Shown: piece after piece, positions 1 through 10,181 of the stretch | Layout of the letters: each line of letters starts with the position of its first letter | Position numbering within the stretch: the stretch's first letter is position 1 | Assembly (NCBI RefSeq): GCF_000622145.1 | Contig: NZ_JHWH01000002.1 | Location: forward strand, 328,032-392,031 | Direction of reading: 5' to 3' | DNA: 64,000 nucleotides | DNA from: Paracoccus yeei ATCC BAA-599 | GTDB lineage: Bacteria > Pseudomonadota > Alphaproteobacteria > Rhodobacterales > Rhodobacteraceae | Notes under the pieces: model-generated | Database searches by the model: none | The model's input: the letters and a program-made list of their open reading frames with translations, nothing else | Told to the model about the DNA's origin: nothing | Position numbers and translations under genes: made by a program

Positions 1-1068
1 ATGATGCTGGCCTTTGTCACCGTCTCGGCCGCCTTCGGCGATTCGGCGCTGCGGGGCCTGACCTCGCTGTTCCTGGGGCTGGCGCTGGCCTGCGTCGGCA
101 TCGACCAGCTGACCGGCCAGGCGCGGCTGTCCTTCGGCGTCCCCGAGCTTCTGGACGGGATCGAGGTCACGACCATGGCCGTCGCCATGTTCGCCGTGGG
201 CGAGGCGCTGGCCATCGCCGGCACGCGCGACCAGCAGGACGATTCGGTGATGGCGGTCAAGGGCTCGATCTGGATGAACCGCAGCGACTGGGCGCGGTCC
301 TGGCGGCCCTGGCTGCGCGGCACCGCGCTTGGCTTCCCGATCGGCGCCATGCCCGCCGGCGGGGCCGAGATCGGCACCTTCCTGTCCTATGCGACCGAGA
401 AGAAGCTGACCAAGCACCCCGAGGAGTTCGGCAACGGCGCCATCGAGGGCGTCGCGGGCCCCGAGGCCGCCAACAACGCATCCGCCGCCGGCACGCTGGT
501 GCCACTGCTGACGCTGGGTCTGCCGACCAGCGCCACGGCGGCGATCATGCTGGCGGGGTTCCAGCAGTTCGGGCTGCAACCGGGGCCGCTGCTGTTCGCC
601 ACGAACCCGACCCTGGTCTGGGGCCTGATCGCATCGCTGCTGATCGCGAACCTGATGCTGCTGGTGCTGAACCTGCCGCTGATCGGGCTATGGGTCAAAC
701 TGCTGGCCGTGCCCAAACCCTGGCTTTACGCGGGTATCCTGCTGTTCGCGACCCTGGGCACCATTGGCGCCAATCCCTCGCCGTTCGAGCTGGGGATGCT
801 TCTGGGCTTTGGCGTGCTGGGCTATGTGATGCGGCTGTTCGGCTATCCCATCGCGCCCATCGTCGTGGGCCTGATCCTGGGGCCGATGGCGGAACAGCAG
901 CTGCGCCGGGCGCTGTCGATCAGCCAGGGCGACTGGACCTATCTGGTGCAATCGCCCATCGCGGCCACCCTGCTGGCCATCGCCGCCCTGGCGCTGATCG
1001 TGCCCCTGATCCTGCGCGCGCGCGGCAAGGGCCAGGTCCTGGCCCAGTTGGCCGGGGACGAGGACTGA
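1..1068 (+). CDS. Tripartite tricarboxylate transporter permease, TctA family (5' truncated by window)
   Basis: Large integral-membrane subunit of a tripartite tricarboxylate transporter, which imports a carboxylate (citrate-like or other; not predictable) with a periplasmic TctC-type binding protein and a small TctB subunit. The 355 residues visible are almost continuous hydrophobic segments. They include the family signature around residues 118-190: [11 protein letters not shown], then an [16 protein letters not shown] stretch, then a [16 protein letters not shown] segment. Family members are about 500 aa, so roughly 145 N-terminal residues lie before base 1; the ATG at base 1 is not taken as the true start. 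The TctB and TctC partners would be expected upstream, outside the window. Confidence 0.93.
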   Translation: MMLAFVTVSAAFGDSALRGLTSLFLGLALACVGIDQLTGQARLSFGVPELLDGIEVTTMAVAMFAVGEALAIAGTRDQQDDSVMAVKGSIWMNRSDWARSWRPWLRGTALGFPIGAMPAGGAEIGTFLSYATEKKLTKHPEEFGNGAIEGVAGPEAANNASAAGTLVPLLTLGLPTSATAAIMLAGFQQFGLQPGPLLFATNPTLVWGLIASLLIANLMLLVLNLPLIGLWVKLLAVPKPWLYAGILLFATLGTIGANPSPFELGMLLGFGVLGYVMRLFGYPIAPIVVGLILGPMAEQQLRRALSISQGDWTYLVQSPIAATLLAIAALALIVPLILRARGKGQVLAQLAGDED

Positions 1069-1079
1069 CACCGACCGTT

Positions 1080-1112
1080 AACCCCGTCATGACCTGGGCT
1101 CATGGCGGGGTT
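1080..1112 (+). terminator. Hairpin after tctA
   Basis: Thirteen-base stem (1080-1092 paired with 1100-1112, one T-G pair) with a 7-base loop, starting 12 bases after the permease stop. There is no clean T-run, so it may be an RNA-stabilising or weak terminator hairpin. Confidence 0.5.
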
Positions 1113-1191
1113 GACCATAAGCCGCGTTGTGCCGGGCCGGCCCGGAGCCCATCTTCCTGTCATCGAAACACCGTTCCAGACAGGCAGAACA

Positions 1192-1344
1192 ATGACCGCT
1201 CTTCGCACCATCCGCACCGCCCTCGACACGATCCGCGCCGCCATCCGCGCTGCCGCGGCGACCGAGATGCACCGCATGCCGGCTGCCGCGGACCTGAAGA
1301 CCCTGGGCATCCCGCAATCGGCCTTCCGCACGATCCACCTCTGA
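1192..1344 (+). CDS. Small DUF1127-like protein (50 aa)
   Basis: A 50-residue Ala/Arg-rich basic peptide ending in DLKTLGIPQSAFRTIHL. This resembles the C-terminal half of DUF1127 proteins (Leu-x-x-Leu-Gly-Ile followed by a polar residue and a hydrophobic tail). The start at 1192 is chosen because upstream in-frame residues look non-coding. Two hairpins and a CU-rich stretch follow immediately (1370-1466). In Rhodobacter sphaeroides a DUF1127 protein (CcaF1) is co-transcribed with processed small RNAs, and the layout here is similar. Its function is not known from sequence; DUF1127 proteins are reported to bind RNA or to affect phosphate/carbon metabolism. The family assignment is moderate because the match is short. 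Confidence 0.55.
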   Translation: MTALRTIRTALDTIRAAIRAAAATEMHRMPAAADLKTLGIPQSAFRTIHL

Positions 1345-1369
1345 TCGCCTGCCCGCCTTGATTGCCCAA

Positions 1370-1388
1370 GGGGCGCCCGCCGCGCCCC
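1370..1388 (+). terminator. First 3' hairpin of the DUF1127-like gene
   Basis: A 7-bp GC stem (1370-1376 with 1382-1388) and 5-base loop, followed by a CU-rich run (CCTCCTC at 1390-1396, CTCCC at 1400-1404). It could be an RNA-processing or sRNA structure rather than the true terminator, which lies further on. Confidence 0.45.
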
Positions 1389-1425
1389 GCCTCCTCTGTC
1401 TCCCTTCGTTTGCCTCACGATTTCC

Positions 1426-1466
1426 GGCCGCCCGCGTCCCGATGGACCAGGCGGCCTTTTTGTCTT
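1426..1466 (+). terminator. Rho-independent terminator
   Basis: A stem of GGCCGCC (1426-1432) with GGCGGCC (1450-1456), an inner GTCC/GGAC stem, then TTTTTGTCTTT. This is the clearest intrinsic terminator in the window. It ends the DUF1127-like transcript and isolates aqpZ. Confidence 0.8.
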
Positions 1467-1611
1467 TCGCATCCTTGCAACAGCCGCTGCGAAAACCGCC
1501 TCGTCCGGTACATTTTTGTTTATTCCCTTGCAGCTTAGACGGATCGTGATTCCAGCGACCGCCCCTTCTCCGGGGCCCATGCCATGACGAGTGACAGATC
1601 TGGAGTTCATG

Positions 1612-2352
1612 ATGCAGAAACAACTAGCGGCCGAGGCGCTCGGCACATTCTGGCTGGTCTTTGGCGGCTGCGGCAGTGCCGTGCTGGCCGCCGCCTTCCC
1701 CGAGGTCGGGATCGGCCTTCTGGGCGTGTCCCTGGCCTTCGGGCTGACCGTGGTGACGATGGCCTATGCGGTCGGCGGCATCTCGGGCGGGCACTTCAAC
1801 CCTGCCGTCTCGGTCGGGCTGGCCGTCGGCGGGCGCTTCCCGTCGTCGCAACTGCTGCCCTATATCCTGGCGCAGCTCGTGGGCGCGATCCTGGCTGCGG
1901 CGGCGCTTTACGTCATCGCCTCGGGCAAGGCGGGCGCGGACCTGGGCGGCTTTGCCGCGAACGGCTATGGCACGCATTCGCCGGGCGGCTATTCGCTGCT
2001 GTCCGCCTTGCTGATCGAGGTGATCCTGACCGGCTTCTTCCTGATCGTGATCCTGGGCGCCACGCATGGCCGCGCGCCCAAGGGCTTTGCGCCGCTGGCC
2101 ATCGGGCTTGCGCTGACGCTGATCCACCTGATCTCGATCCCGGTGACGAACACCTCGGTCAACCCCGCCCGCTCGACCAGCCAGGCGCTGTTCGCGGGCG
2201 GCTGGGCCATCGGCCAGCTGTGGCTGTTCTGGGTCGCCCCGATCCTGGGCGCGGTCATCGGCGCCACGATCTGGAAATCCTTCGGCGAGAAGGATGACGA
2301 TATCGTCGGCGGCGTGCCGCGCGACGACCGGCCGGTGACCACGGGACGCTGA
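1612..2352 (+). CDS. aqpZ: Aquaporin Z
   Basis: Inner-membrane water channel of the MIP family, 246 aa with six hydrophobic segments. Both NPA boxes are visible: [11 protein letters not shown] near residue 62 and [15 protein letters not shown] near residue 183. The N-terminal signature [20 protein letters not shown] matches bacterial AqpZ. The start at 1612 is preferred (GGAG at 1602-1605); ATG at 1609 and GTG at 1591 are alternatives. The C-terminal tail is acidic and hydrophilic. It stands alone, bounded by terminators on both sides. Confidence 0.95.
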   Translation: MQKQLAAEALGTFWLVFGGCGSAVLAAAFPEVGIGLLGVSLAFGLTVVTMAYAVGGISGGHFNPAVSVGLAVGGRFPSSQLLPYILAQLVGAILAAAALYVIASGKAGADLGGFAANGYGTHSPGGYSLLSALLIEVILTGFFLIVILGATHGRAPKGFAPLAIGLALTLIHLISIPVTNTSVNPARSTSQALFAGGWAIGQLWLFWVAPILGAVIGATIWKSFGEKDDDIVGGVPRDDRPVTTGR

Positions 2353-2359
2353 CGCGAGA

Positions 2360-2387
2360 GGGCCCGGCGCGACGGCCGGGCCCTTTC
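2360..2387. terminator. Bidirectional terminator between aqpZ and glmS
   Basis: A perfect 8-bp stem (2360-2367 with 2376-2383) followed by TTT. It sits in the 37-base gap between the convergent aqpZ and glmS stops. Confidence 0.75.
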
Positions 2388-2389
2388 CC

Positions 2390-4207
<1,818 letters not shown>

Positions 4208-4209
4208 CT

Positions 4210-5553
4210 TTACTGTCCCTTCTTCTTCTGGCGCAGGGCCTGCATCAGCCGCGCGCCCAGGCCCGGCTTGGTTACCTGCCGCGCCCGGCCGATCGCCATG
4301 GCATCGTCCGGGATGTCCTCGGTGATGACCGAGCCCGAGCCCGTCACCGCCCGCGCCCCCACCCGCACCGGCGCCACCAGCATGGTGTCCGAGCCGATGA
4401 AGGCATGGGGGCCGATTTCCGTGCGATGCTTGCCCACGCCGTCGTAATTGCAGGTCACGGTGCCGGCGCCGATGTTCGTGCGCTCGCCCACATGGGTGTC
4501 GCCCAGATAGGTCAGGTGGCCCACCTTGACGCCTTCGTCCAGGACCGAGTTCTTGATTTCCACGAAGTTGCCGACATGGACATCGCCCCCCAGCTCCGCC
4601 CCCGGACGCAGTCGCGCGAAGGGGCCGACCGTGGCGCCGGCACTGATGTGGCAGCCCTCGAGATGGCAAAAGGCCAGGATCTCGGCCCCGCTTTCGATGG
4701 TGACGCCGGGGCCCAGGACGACATTCGGGCCGATGATCGCATCGCGGCCGATCACGGTATCCAGCGCGAACCAGACCGTCGCGGGGTCGGTCAGCGTCAC
4801 CCCGTCGTCGAGCGCGCGGGCGCGGGCGCGGGCCTGGAAGGCGGCCTCGGCGGCGGCAAGCTCGGCCCGGGTGTTGATGCCCAGCGTCTCGTCCTCGTCG
4901 CATGTGACGACCTCGACCCGGCGGCCTGCGGCGCGGGCCAGCGCGGGGATGTCGGTCAGGTAGTACTCGCCCGAGGCATTGCGGTTGCCCAGGCGCGGCA
5001 GCAGGTCGCGCAGCAGGCCCGCGTCGGCGGCCAGCACACCCGAGTTCACCAGGCGGATGGCGCGGGTGGCCTCGTCCGCGTCCTTCCATTCGACGATCCG
5101 TTCCAGCCCCTCGGGGCCGGTGACGAGCCGGCCATAGCGCCCCGGATCGGCCGCCTCGAACCCCAGGACCACCACGTCGGCGGTGTGGCTGGCAAGTGCT
5201 GCCAACGTGTCGGCGCCGATGAAGGGGGTGTCGCCGTAAAGCACGATCACCCGGCCCTCGAACCCGTCCAGCAGCGGCAGCGCCTGCAGCACCGCATGGC
5301 CGGTGCCCAGCTGTTCGGACTGCAGCGCAATGGTCGCCTCGGGTTCCAGCTTGCGCACGGCCTTTTCGACCTGGGCCGCGCCGTGGCCCGCGACGACCAC
5401 GACCCGCTCGGGCTCCAGCGTCCGGCCAGCGGCCAGCGCATGGCCGACCAGCGGCACGCCGCCCAGCCGGTGCAGCACCTTGGGCAGGTCGGACTGCATC
5501 CGACTGCCCTGCCCGGCGGCCAGAACGATCAGGGCTGCGGGATTCTGGGTCAT
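4210..5553 (-). CDS. glmU: Bifunctional UDP-N-acetylglucosamine pyrophosphorylase / glucosamine-1-phosphate N-acetyltransferase
   Basis: Catalyses the last two steps to UDP-GlcNAc. The 447-aa protein has an N-terminal nucleotidyltransferase domain with LAAGQGSRM and PKVLH (residues 11-28). This is followed by a C-terminal left-handed beta-helix of hexapeptide repeats (about residues 245-430), including the acetyl-CoA region around NIGAGTVTCNYDG. The Lys/Gln-rich C-terminus (RQKKKGQ) ends 2 bases before glmS. GlmU makes UDP-GlcNAc from the product of GlmS after GlmM (not in this window). Divergent from gph. Confidence 0.97.
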   Translation of the reverse strand: MTQNPAALIVLAAGQGSRMQSDLPKVLHRLGGVPLVGHALAAGRTLEPERVVVVAGHGAAQVEKAVRKLEPEATIALQSEQLGTGHAVLQALPLLDGFEGRVIVLYGDTPFIGADTLAALASHTADVVVLGFEAADPGRYGRLVTGPEGLERIVEWKDADEATRAIRLVNSGVLAADAGLLRDLLPRLGNRNASGEYYLTDIPALARAAGRRVEVVTCDEDETLGINTRAELAAAEAAFQARARARALDDGVTLTDPATVWFALDTVIGRDAIIGPNVVLGPGVTIESGAEILAFCHLEGCHISAGATVGPFARLRPGAELGGDVHVGNFVEIKNSVLDEGVKVGHLTYLGDTHVGERTNIGAGTVTCNYDGVGKHRTEIGPHAFIGSDTMLVAPVRVGARAVTGSGSVITEDIPDDAMAIGRARQVTKPGLGARLMQALRQKKKGQ

Positions 5554-5656
5554 GCCGGCCTCTTGTCTGTTTTATCTGTCACGCCCGCGTTCTACCTAGG
5601 GGGCGGGACCGGGGAAAGGCCCGGCGAGATCAAACATTCTGACGGAAGGTTACAGC

Positions 5657-6337
5657 ATGACGGGAACGGTGGTCTTTGATCTGGACGGGACGCTGGCCGA
5701 TACCTCGGGCGACCTGATCGCGGCGGCCAACGCCTGTTTCCGGGCCCGGGGCCTGGGCGACCTGCTGCATCCGGTCGACGACGCGCTGATCGCCTTTCAC
5801 GGCGGCCGGGCCATGCTGCGCGCGGGATACGGCCGCGTGGGCGCCGACACCCTGATGCCCCCCGGCGCCGAGGAGGAGGATTACCCCCGGCTGCTGGATT
5901 TCTATGGCGAGGCCGTCGCCGTCCACACCAGGCTTTATCCCGGTGCGCTGGAGGCGCTGGATGCTCTGGCGCGGGACGGGCACCGGCTGTCGGTCTGCAC
6001 GAACAAGCCGATCCGCGTGGCCGAGATCCTGCTGGACGAACTGGGCATCCGCGACCGGTTTGCCTGCGTCGTGGGTGCGGGCACGCTGCCGGTCAGCAAG
6101 CCCGATCCCCGTCCCTATCAGGCCGCGGTCGAGGGCGCGGGGGGCGCGGTCGCGCGATCCTTCCTGGTGGGCGACACGGAAACGGACCGCAAGACCGCCT
6201 CGGCCGCCGGCGTCAAGGTCGCGCTGGTCGCCTTCGGCCCCGAAGGCGAGGCACTGACCCGTCTGGCGCCCGAGGCGCTGCTGGCCCATTTCGACGATCT
6301 GCCGGCGCTGGCGCGCGACTGGCTGGGGGCCGCCTGA
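5657..6337 (+). CDS. gph: Phosphoglycolate phosphatase (HAD family)
   Basis: Cytoplasmic HAD-superfamily hydrolase of 226 aa. Motif I VFDLDGTLADT (residues 6-16) carries the nucleophile Asp; motif II is SVCTNKP; the motif III lysine lies in SKPDPRPY; motif IV is GDTETD. The helical cap inserted after motif I is typical of Gph/PGP enzymes that remove 2-phosphoglycolate. Closely related HAD phosphatases act on other small phosphates, so the substrate is an inference. The stop codon lies inside the loop of a terminator hairpin. Confidence 0.85.
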   Translation: MTGTVVFDLDGTLADTSGDLIAAANACFRARGLGDLLHPVDDALIAFHGGRAMLRAGYGRVGADTLMPPGAEEEDYPRLLDFYGEAVAVHTRLYPGALEALDALARDGHRLSVCTNKPIRVAEILLDELGIRDRFACVVGAGTLPVSKPDPRPYQAAVEGAGGAVARSFLVGDTETDRKTASAAGVKVALVAFGPEGEALTRLAPEALLAHFDDLPALARDWLGAA

Positions 6338-6346
6338 GAGGCCCCC
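6325..6346. terminator. Bidirectional terminator spanning the gph stop
   Basis: GGGGGCC (6325-6331) pairs with GGCCCCC (6340-6346). The TGA of gph lies in the loop. It also serves the convergent bfr gene ending at 6353. Confidence 0.65.
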
Positions 6347-6352
6347 AAACGA

Positions 6353-6838
6353 TCATTCGGCCTTGTCGGCGGGCTTGGCGTTCAGCTGGCCATAGTTCTG
6401 GGCGCCGATTTCCTCGTACAGGTCCAACTGGGTTTCGAGGAAGTCGATATGGCCTTCCTCATCCTTGATGAGGTCCTCGAACAGGATCTTGCTGACGTAA
6501 TCCTTGACCGATTCGCAGTAATCCCGCGCCTCGATATACAGGGTGCGGGCGTCGTGTTCGGCGGCCAGATCCGATTCCAGCGTTTCCCGAAGCGTCTGGC
6601 CAATGCGCAGCGGATCGAGCTTTTGCAGATTCGGATGACCTTCCAGGAAGATGATTCGCTGGATCAGCCGGTCGGCGTGGTGCATTTCCTCGATCGACTC
6701 GGCCCGGGACTTGTCGGCGATGCGGCCATAGCCCCAGTCCTCTTGCAGGCGGTAATGCAGCCAGTACTGGCTGACCGCGGTCAGTTCAGACCGCAGCGCT
6801 GCGTTGAGATACTCGATGACCTTTTCGTCGCCCTTCAT
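6353..6838 (-). CDS. bfr: Bacterioferritin
   Basis: Haem-containing 24-mer iron-storage cage subunit that oxidises Fe(II) and mineralises it. The 161-aa length is typical. All ferroxidase-centre ligands are present at canonical positions (Glu18, Glu51, His54, Glu94, Glu127, His130), together with Met52, the haem ligand shared between subunits. Its start overlaps the 3' end of the upstream bfd gene by 53 bases, so translation of the two is probably coupled. Confidence 0.97.
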   Translation of the reverse strand: MKGDEKVIEYLNAALRSELTAVSQYWLHYRLQEDWGYGRIADKSRAESIEEMHHADRLIQRIIFLEGHPNLQKLDPLRIGQTLRETLESDLAAEHDARTLYIEARDYCESVKDYVSKILFEDLIKDEEGHIDFLETQLDLYEEIGAQNYGQLNAKPADKAE

Positions 6839-7076
6839 GGCTTACCCCTGTGCGGTTGGCTCTGAGCCCTCGGAGGATCGGGGGCACCGCCAGATTATCG
6901 CAACGGCGCATGGTGTCCAGAAACAAGGGCATACAGCCGCCGCAATCGGCGCGCTTGCCCAGGGCGTGATAGATCTTGCCGGGGGTGATGATCGTTTCGG
7001 GGTCGGCGGCCCGCATCCAGTCCACCGCGGCGCGGATGTCGTGGTCCGAAATCTGGGTGCAGTGACAGATGATCAT
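6786..7076 (-). CDS. bfd: Bacterioferritin-associated ferredoxin (Bfd-type [2Fe-2S])
   Basis: Small [2Fe-2S] protein that donates electrons to bacterioferritin to release stored iron. The four cluster cysteines are Cys4, Cys6, Cys45 and Cys48 (CHC near the N-terminus, CGGC later), the Bfd arrangement. Read to its stop the frame gives 96 aa. This is longer than usual Bfd (about 65-75) because an Arg-rich tail runs 53 bases into bfr in another frame. The start at 7076 puts the CHC motif in its family position. The neighbour bfr confirms the role. Confidence 0.9.
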   Translation of the reverse strand: MIICHCTQISDHDIRAAVDWMRAADPETIITPGKIYHALGKRADCGGCMPLFLDTMRRCDNLAVPPILRGLRANRTGVSHEGRRKGHRVSQRSAAV

Positions 7077-7194
7077 CGGCCTACCTCTAGCGTGCCCATA
7101 ACCTAGCAATTTTATCGGACATGTAAAGATGACTTTTTTGCTAGACCATTCGGGCCAGCTTGACCCCGTTGCGCGGCGGGGCCAGAACCCGGCC

Positions 7195-8241
7195 ATGACG
7201 CTGGATGATTTCGACTTCGACCTGCCCGAGGGGCTGATCGCGACGCGGCCCGCCAGGCCCCGGTCGTCCGCGCGGCTGCTGGCGGCGACGGGCGACAGCC
7301 TGCGCGACCTGCATGTGCGCGACCTGCCCGAGCTGCTGGGGCCGGGCGACCTGCTGGTCCTGAACGACACGCGGGTGATCCCTGCCCGGCTGACCGGCAC
7401 CCGCAGCCGCGCCACGCCGCAGGGCGAGGCCGTGGCCCGCGTCGAGATCACCCTGCTGGAGCCCGTGGCCGACGGCTGGAAGGCGCTGGCCAAGCCCCTG
7501 CGCAAGTTGAAGCCGGGCGAGGTCATCCGCTTTGGCGACGCGCTTTCCGCCGAGGTCGCCGAGATCGGGGATGGCGCGCTGGTCCTGCGCTTCGACGCCA
7601 CGGGCGACGCCTTCGACGCGGCGCTGGCGCAGGTCGGCGCGATGCCCCTGCCCCCCTATATCGCCGCCCTGCGCGCCCCGGACGAGGCCGACCGGCAGGA
7701 CTATCAGACCGTCTGGGCGCGTCGCTCGGGCGCGGTGGCGGCACCGACCGCCAGCCTGCATTTCGACGAACCGCTGCTGGCGGCGCTGCGCGCGCGCGGC
7801 GTGCGCTTTGCCCATGTCACGCTGCATGTCGGCGCGGGCACCTTCCTGCCCGTCAAGGTCAAGGACGTGACCACCCACAAGATGCACGGCGAATGGGGCG
7901 AGGTCACGCCCGAGGCCGCCGCCGCCATCGACGAAACCCGCGCCGCCGGCGGCCGGGTGATCCCGGTGGGCACCACCGCCCTGCGCCTGATCGAATCGGC
8001 CGCCACCCCGGATGGCCGGGTCCAGCCGTTCCGGGGCGTGACCGAGATCTTCATCTATCCCGGCTATCGCTTTCGGGTGACGGACGGGCTGATGACGAAT
8101 TTCCACCTTCCCAGGTCGACTTTGCTCATGCTCGTGTCGGCCCTGATGGGGCAGGATCGGATTCGCCGGATCTATCGCCACGCGGTGGATTCGGGCTATC
8201 GCTTCTTCAGCTACGGCGACGCCTCGCTGCTTGTACCATAA
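7195..8241 (+). CDS. queA: S-adenosylmethionine:tRNA ribosyltransferase-isomerase
   Basis: Transfers the ribosyl moiety of SAM to preQ1 at the tRNA wobble position to give epoxyqueuosine. The 348 aa start at [11 protein letters not shown], where homologues begin; an earlier in-frame ATG at 7129 gives an unlikely extension. Conserved blocks include [28 protein letters not shown] and [14 protein letters not shown]. The ATG of the following MFS gene is 12 bases downstream. The rest of the queuosine pathway is not in the window. Confidence 0.97.
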   Translation: MTLDDFDFDLPEGLIATRPARPRSSARLLAATGDSLRDLHVRDLPELLGPGDLLVLNDTRVIPARLTGTRSRATPQGEAVARVEITLLEPVADGWKALAKPLRKLKPGEVIRFGDALSAEVAEIGDGALVLRFDATGDAFDAALAQVGAMPLPPYIAALRAPDEADRQDYQTVWARRSGAVAAPTASLHFDEPLLAALRARGVRFAHVTLHVGAGTFLPVKVKDVTTHKMHGEWGEVTPEAAAAIDETRAAGGRVIPVGTTALRLIESAATPDGRVQPFRGVTEIFIYPGYRFRVTDGLMTNFHLPRSTLLMLVSALMGQDRIRRIYRHAVDSGYRFFSYGDASLLVP

Positions 8242-8253
8242 AGGACGCCCTTC

Positions 8254-9495
8254 ATGCTGACCGTGCTGCGCACGACCTGGCCGCTGCTTCTGGGTATCCT
8301 GCTGCTGATGGTCGGCAATGGGATGCAGGGCACGCTGCTGGGCATCCGGGGCAGCATCGAGGGAATTTCGACGACCCAGATGTCGGTCGTGATGGCGTCC
8401 TATTTCGGCGGCTTCCTGCTCGGCTCGCGCATGGTGCCGGACATGATCCAGAAGGTCGGCCATGTCCGCGTCTTTGCCGCCCTCGCCTCGACCATTTCGG
8501 CGGTGCTGGTGCTTTACGCGGTCGTCCCCCGGTGGGAGATCTGGGCCATCGAGCGCCTGATCATCGGCTTCTGCTTTTCCGGCGTCTACATCACCTCGGA
8601 AAGCTGGCTGAACGCCAGCGCCACCAACGAGACGCGAGGCCAGGCGCTTTCGGCCTACATGATCGTGCAGATGCTGGGCATCATCGGCGCGCAGATCCTG
8701 ATGAACACGGCCGATCCGGCGGGCTACCTGCTGTTCATCATCCCCTCGGTCCTGGTCAGCTTCGCCTTCCTGCCGATCCTGCTGTCGGCCCAGCCCGCGC
8801 CGCAGTTCTCGACCATCCAGAGGATGAGCTTCGCCACCCTGTTCCGCGTCTCGCCCCTGGGATGCGTGGGCATCTTCCTGATGGGCGGGGTGTTTTCAGC
8901 GATCTTCGGCATGGCCTCGGTCTGGGGTTCGGCGCGCGGGCTTTCGGTCACCGAAATCTCGGCCTTCGTGGCGGCCATCTACATCGGCGGGCTGGTGCTG
9001 CAATATCCGGTCGGCTGGCTGTCGGACCATGGCGACCGGCGCGTGATCGTGCTGGCCCTGGCGGTCCTGGGCACGCTGGCCTGCCTTGCCACGCTGATGC
9101 TGCAGCCGGATATCTGGGGGCTGCTTCTGACCGCGGCCATCATCGGGGGCGTGGCGAACCCGGTCTATTCGCTGCTGCTGGCCTATACCAACGACTTCCT
9201 CGATGCCAAGGACATGGCGGCAGCCTCGGCGGGGCTTTTGTTCATCAACGGCGTCGGCGCCATCACCGGCCCGCTGATCACCGGCTGGCTGATGGAGACG
9301 CTGGGCCCGGACGGGTTCTGGGCCTATATCGGTGCGCTGCTTCTGGTGTTGGCGCTGTACACCGGCTGGCGCCGCACCCGCCGCCCGACTCCTGTCCAGG
9401 ACCAGAGCTTTGCGGTCATCGCCCCCTCGGCCACGCCGCTGGCGGTCGAGGCGGCGCTGGAAACCGCGGGCTCGGACGAGCTGCGCACCGACTGA
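8254..9495 (+). CDS. MFS transporter
   Basis: A 413-aa, 12-transmembrane-segment major facilitator protein resembling the YcaD-like group of putative exporters. It begins with a hydrophobic helix (TWPLLLGILLLMVGNGMQG), and a GSRMVPDMIQKVGHVRVF loop 2-3 region corresponds to the MFS A-motif. The C-terminal tail (about 45 residues) is hydrophilic and cytoplasmic. The substrate is unknown. It follows queA by 12 bases and may share its transcript. Confidence 0.85.
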   Translation: MLTVLRTTWPLLLGILLLMVGNGMQGTLLGIRGSIEGISTTQMSVVMASYFGGFLLGSRMVPDMIQKVGHVRVFAALASTISAVLVLYAVVPRWEIWAIERLIIGFCFSGVYITSESWLNASATNETRGQALSAYMIVQMLGIIGAQILMNTADPAGYLLFIIPSVLVSFAFLPILLSAQPAPQFSTIQRMSFATLFRVSPLGCVGIFLMGGVFSAIFGMASVWGSARGLSVTEISAFVAAIYIGGLVLQYPVGWLSDHGDRRVIVLALAVLGTLACLATLMLQPDIWGLLLTAAIIGGVANPVYSLLLAYTNDFLDAKDMAAASAGLLFINGVGAITGPLITGWLMETLGPDGFWAYIGALLLVLALYTGWRRTRRPTPVQDQSFAVIAPSATPLAVEAALETAGSDELRTD

Positions 9496-9559
9496 GCATC
9501 GGGCCTTGCAGCGGCCTGCCCGCTCTGCGACCATCCCCTGAAATCAGGGAGAGGCGCCC

Positions 9560-10141
9560 ATGACCACCGTCACACCGGCCGAGATCAACCGCTTCTGGAT
9601 CGAGGAGGTCGGCCCGAAGGGCTGGTACGAACGCTCGGACGCACTGGACCAGCAGATCCGCGACCGCTTCCGCGCCGCCTGGGACGATGCGGCGGTGCTG
9701 GCCCCCGCCTGGGCCGGGGACCCCGAAGGGGCGCTGGCAGCGCTGATCCTGACCGACCAGTTCCCGCGCAACATGTTCCGCGACGATCCCCGCGCCTTCG
9801 CCACCGACGACCTGGCCCGTCGGCTGGCGGACGAGGCCATCGCGGCGGGGTTCGACCTGCGCATCGACCCGCCGGCGCGGCAGTTCTTCTACCTGCCCTT
9901 CGAGCACAGCGAAAACCTTGAGGATCAGGATCGCGCGGTCGAGCTGTTCGCCGAATTCATGCCGGGCGAAAACCTGCGCCACGCCCAGATCCATCGCGAC
10001 ACCATCGCCCGCTTCGGCCGCTTTCCCTGGCGCAATGCCGCCCTGGGACGCAGCCCCACACCGGCGGAATCCCGCGTGATGGAAGGCGGAGGCTACGGCG
10101 CGCTGGTATCGGGCAAGCTGTCGCTTGATGGTCTGGGATAA
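9560..10141 (+). CDS. DUF924 family protein
   Basis: A 193-aa soluble protein of the DUF924 family (TPR-like helical fold). Recognised by FWIEEVGPKGWY near the N-terminus, then LILTDQFPRNMFR, FFYLPFEHSE and RFPWRNAALGR. Biochemical function is unknown. A good ribosome site (GGGAGAGG) precedes the start. It follows the MFS gene by 64 bases. Confidence 0.9.
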   Translation: MTTVTPAEINRFWIEEVGPKGWYERSDALDQQIRDRFRAAWDDAAVLAPAWAGDPEGALAALILTDQFPRNMFRDDPRAFATDDLARRLADEAIAAGFDLRIDPPARQFFYLPFEHSENLEDQDRAVELFAEFMPGENLRHAQIHRDTIARFGRFPWRNAALGRSPTPAESRVMEGGGYGALVSGKLSLDGLG

Positions 10142-10181
10142 ATGGTTTAACGCTCAACTATCTTTTTCAGAGGGGGATTCC

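Noticed and set aside
4208..5089. Extension of the glmS frame far upstream, giving an 899-aa protein
   Set aside because: It runs through glmU in another frame; GlmS must start at MCGIIG because Cys2 is the nucleophile.
7077..7194. A Fur/Irr-type iron box between bfd and queA
   Set aside because: The intergenic sequence is AT-richer, but I could not match a known iron-regulator consensus.
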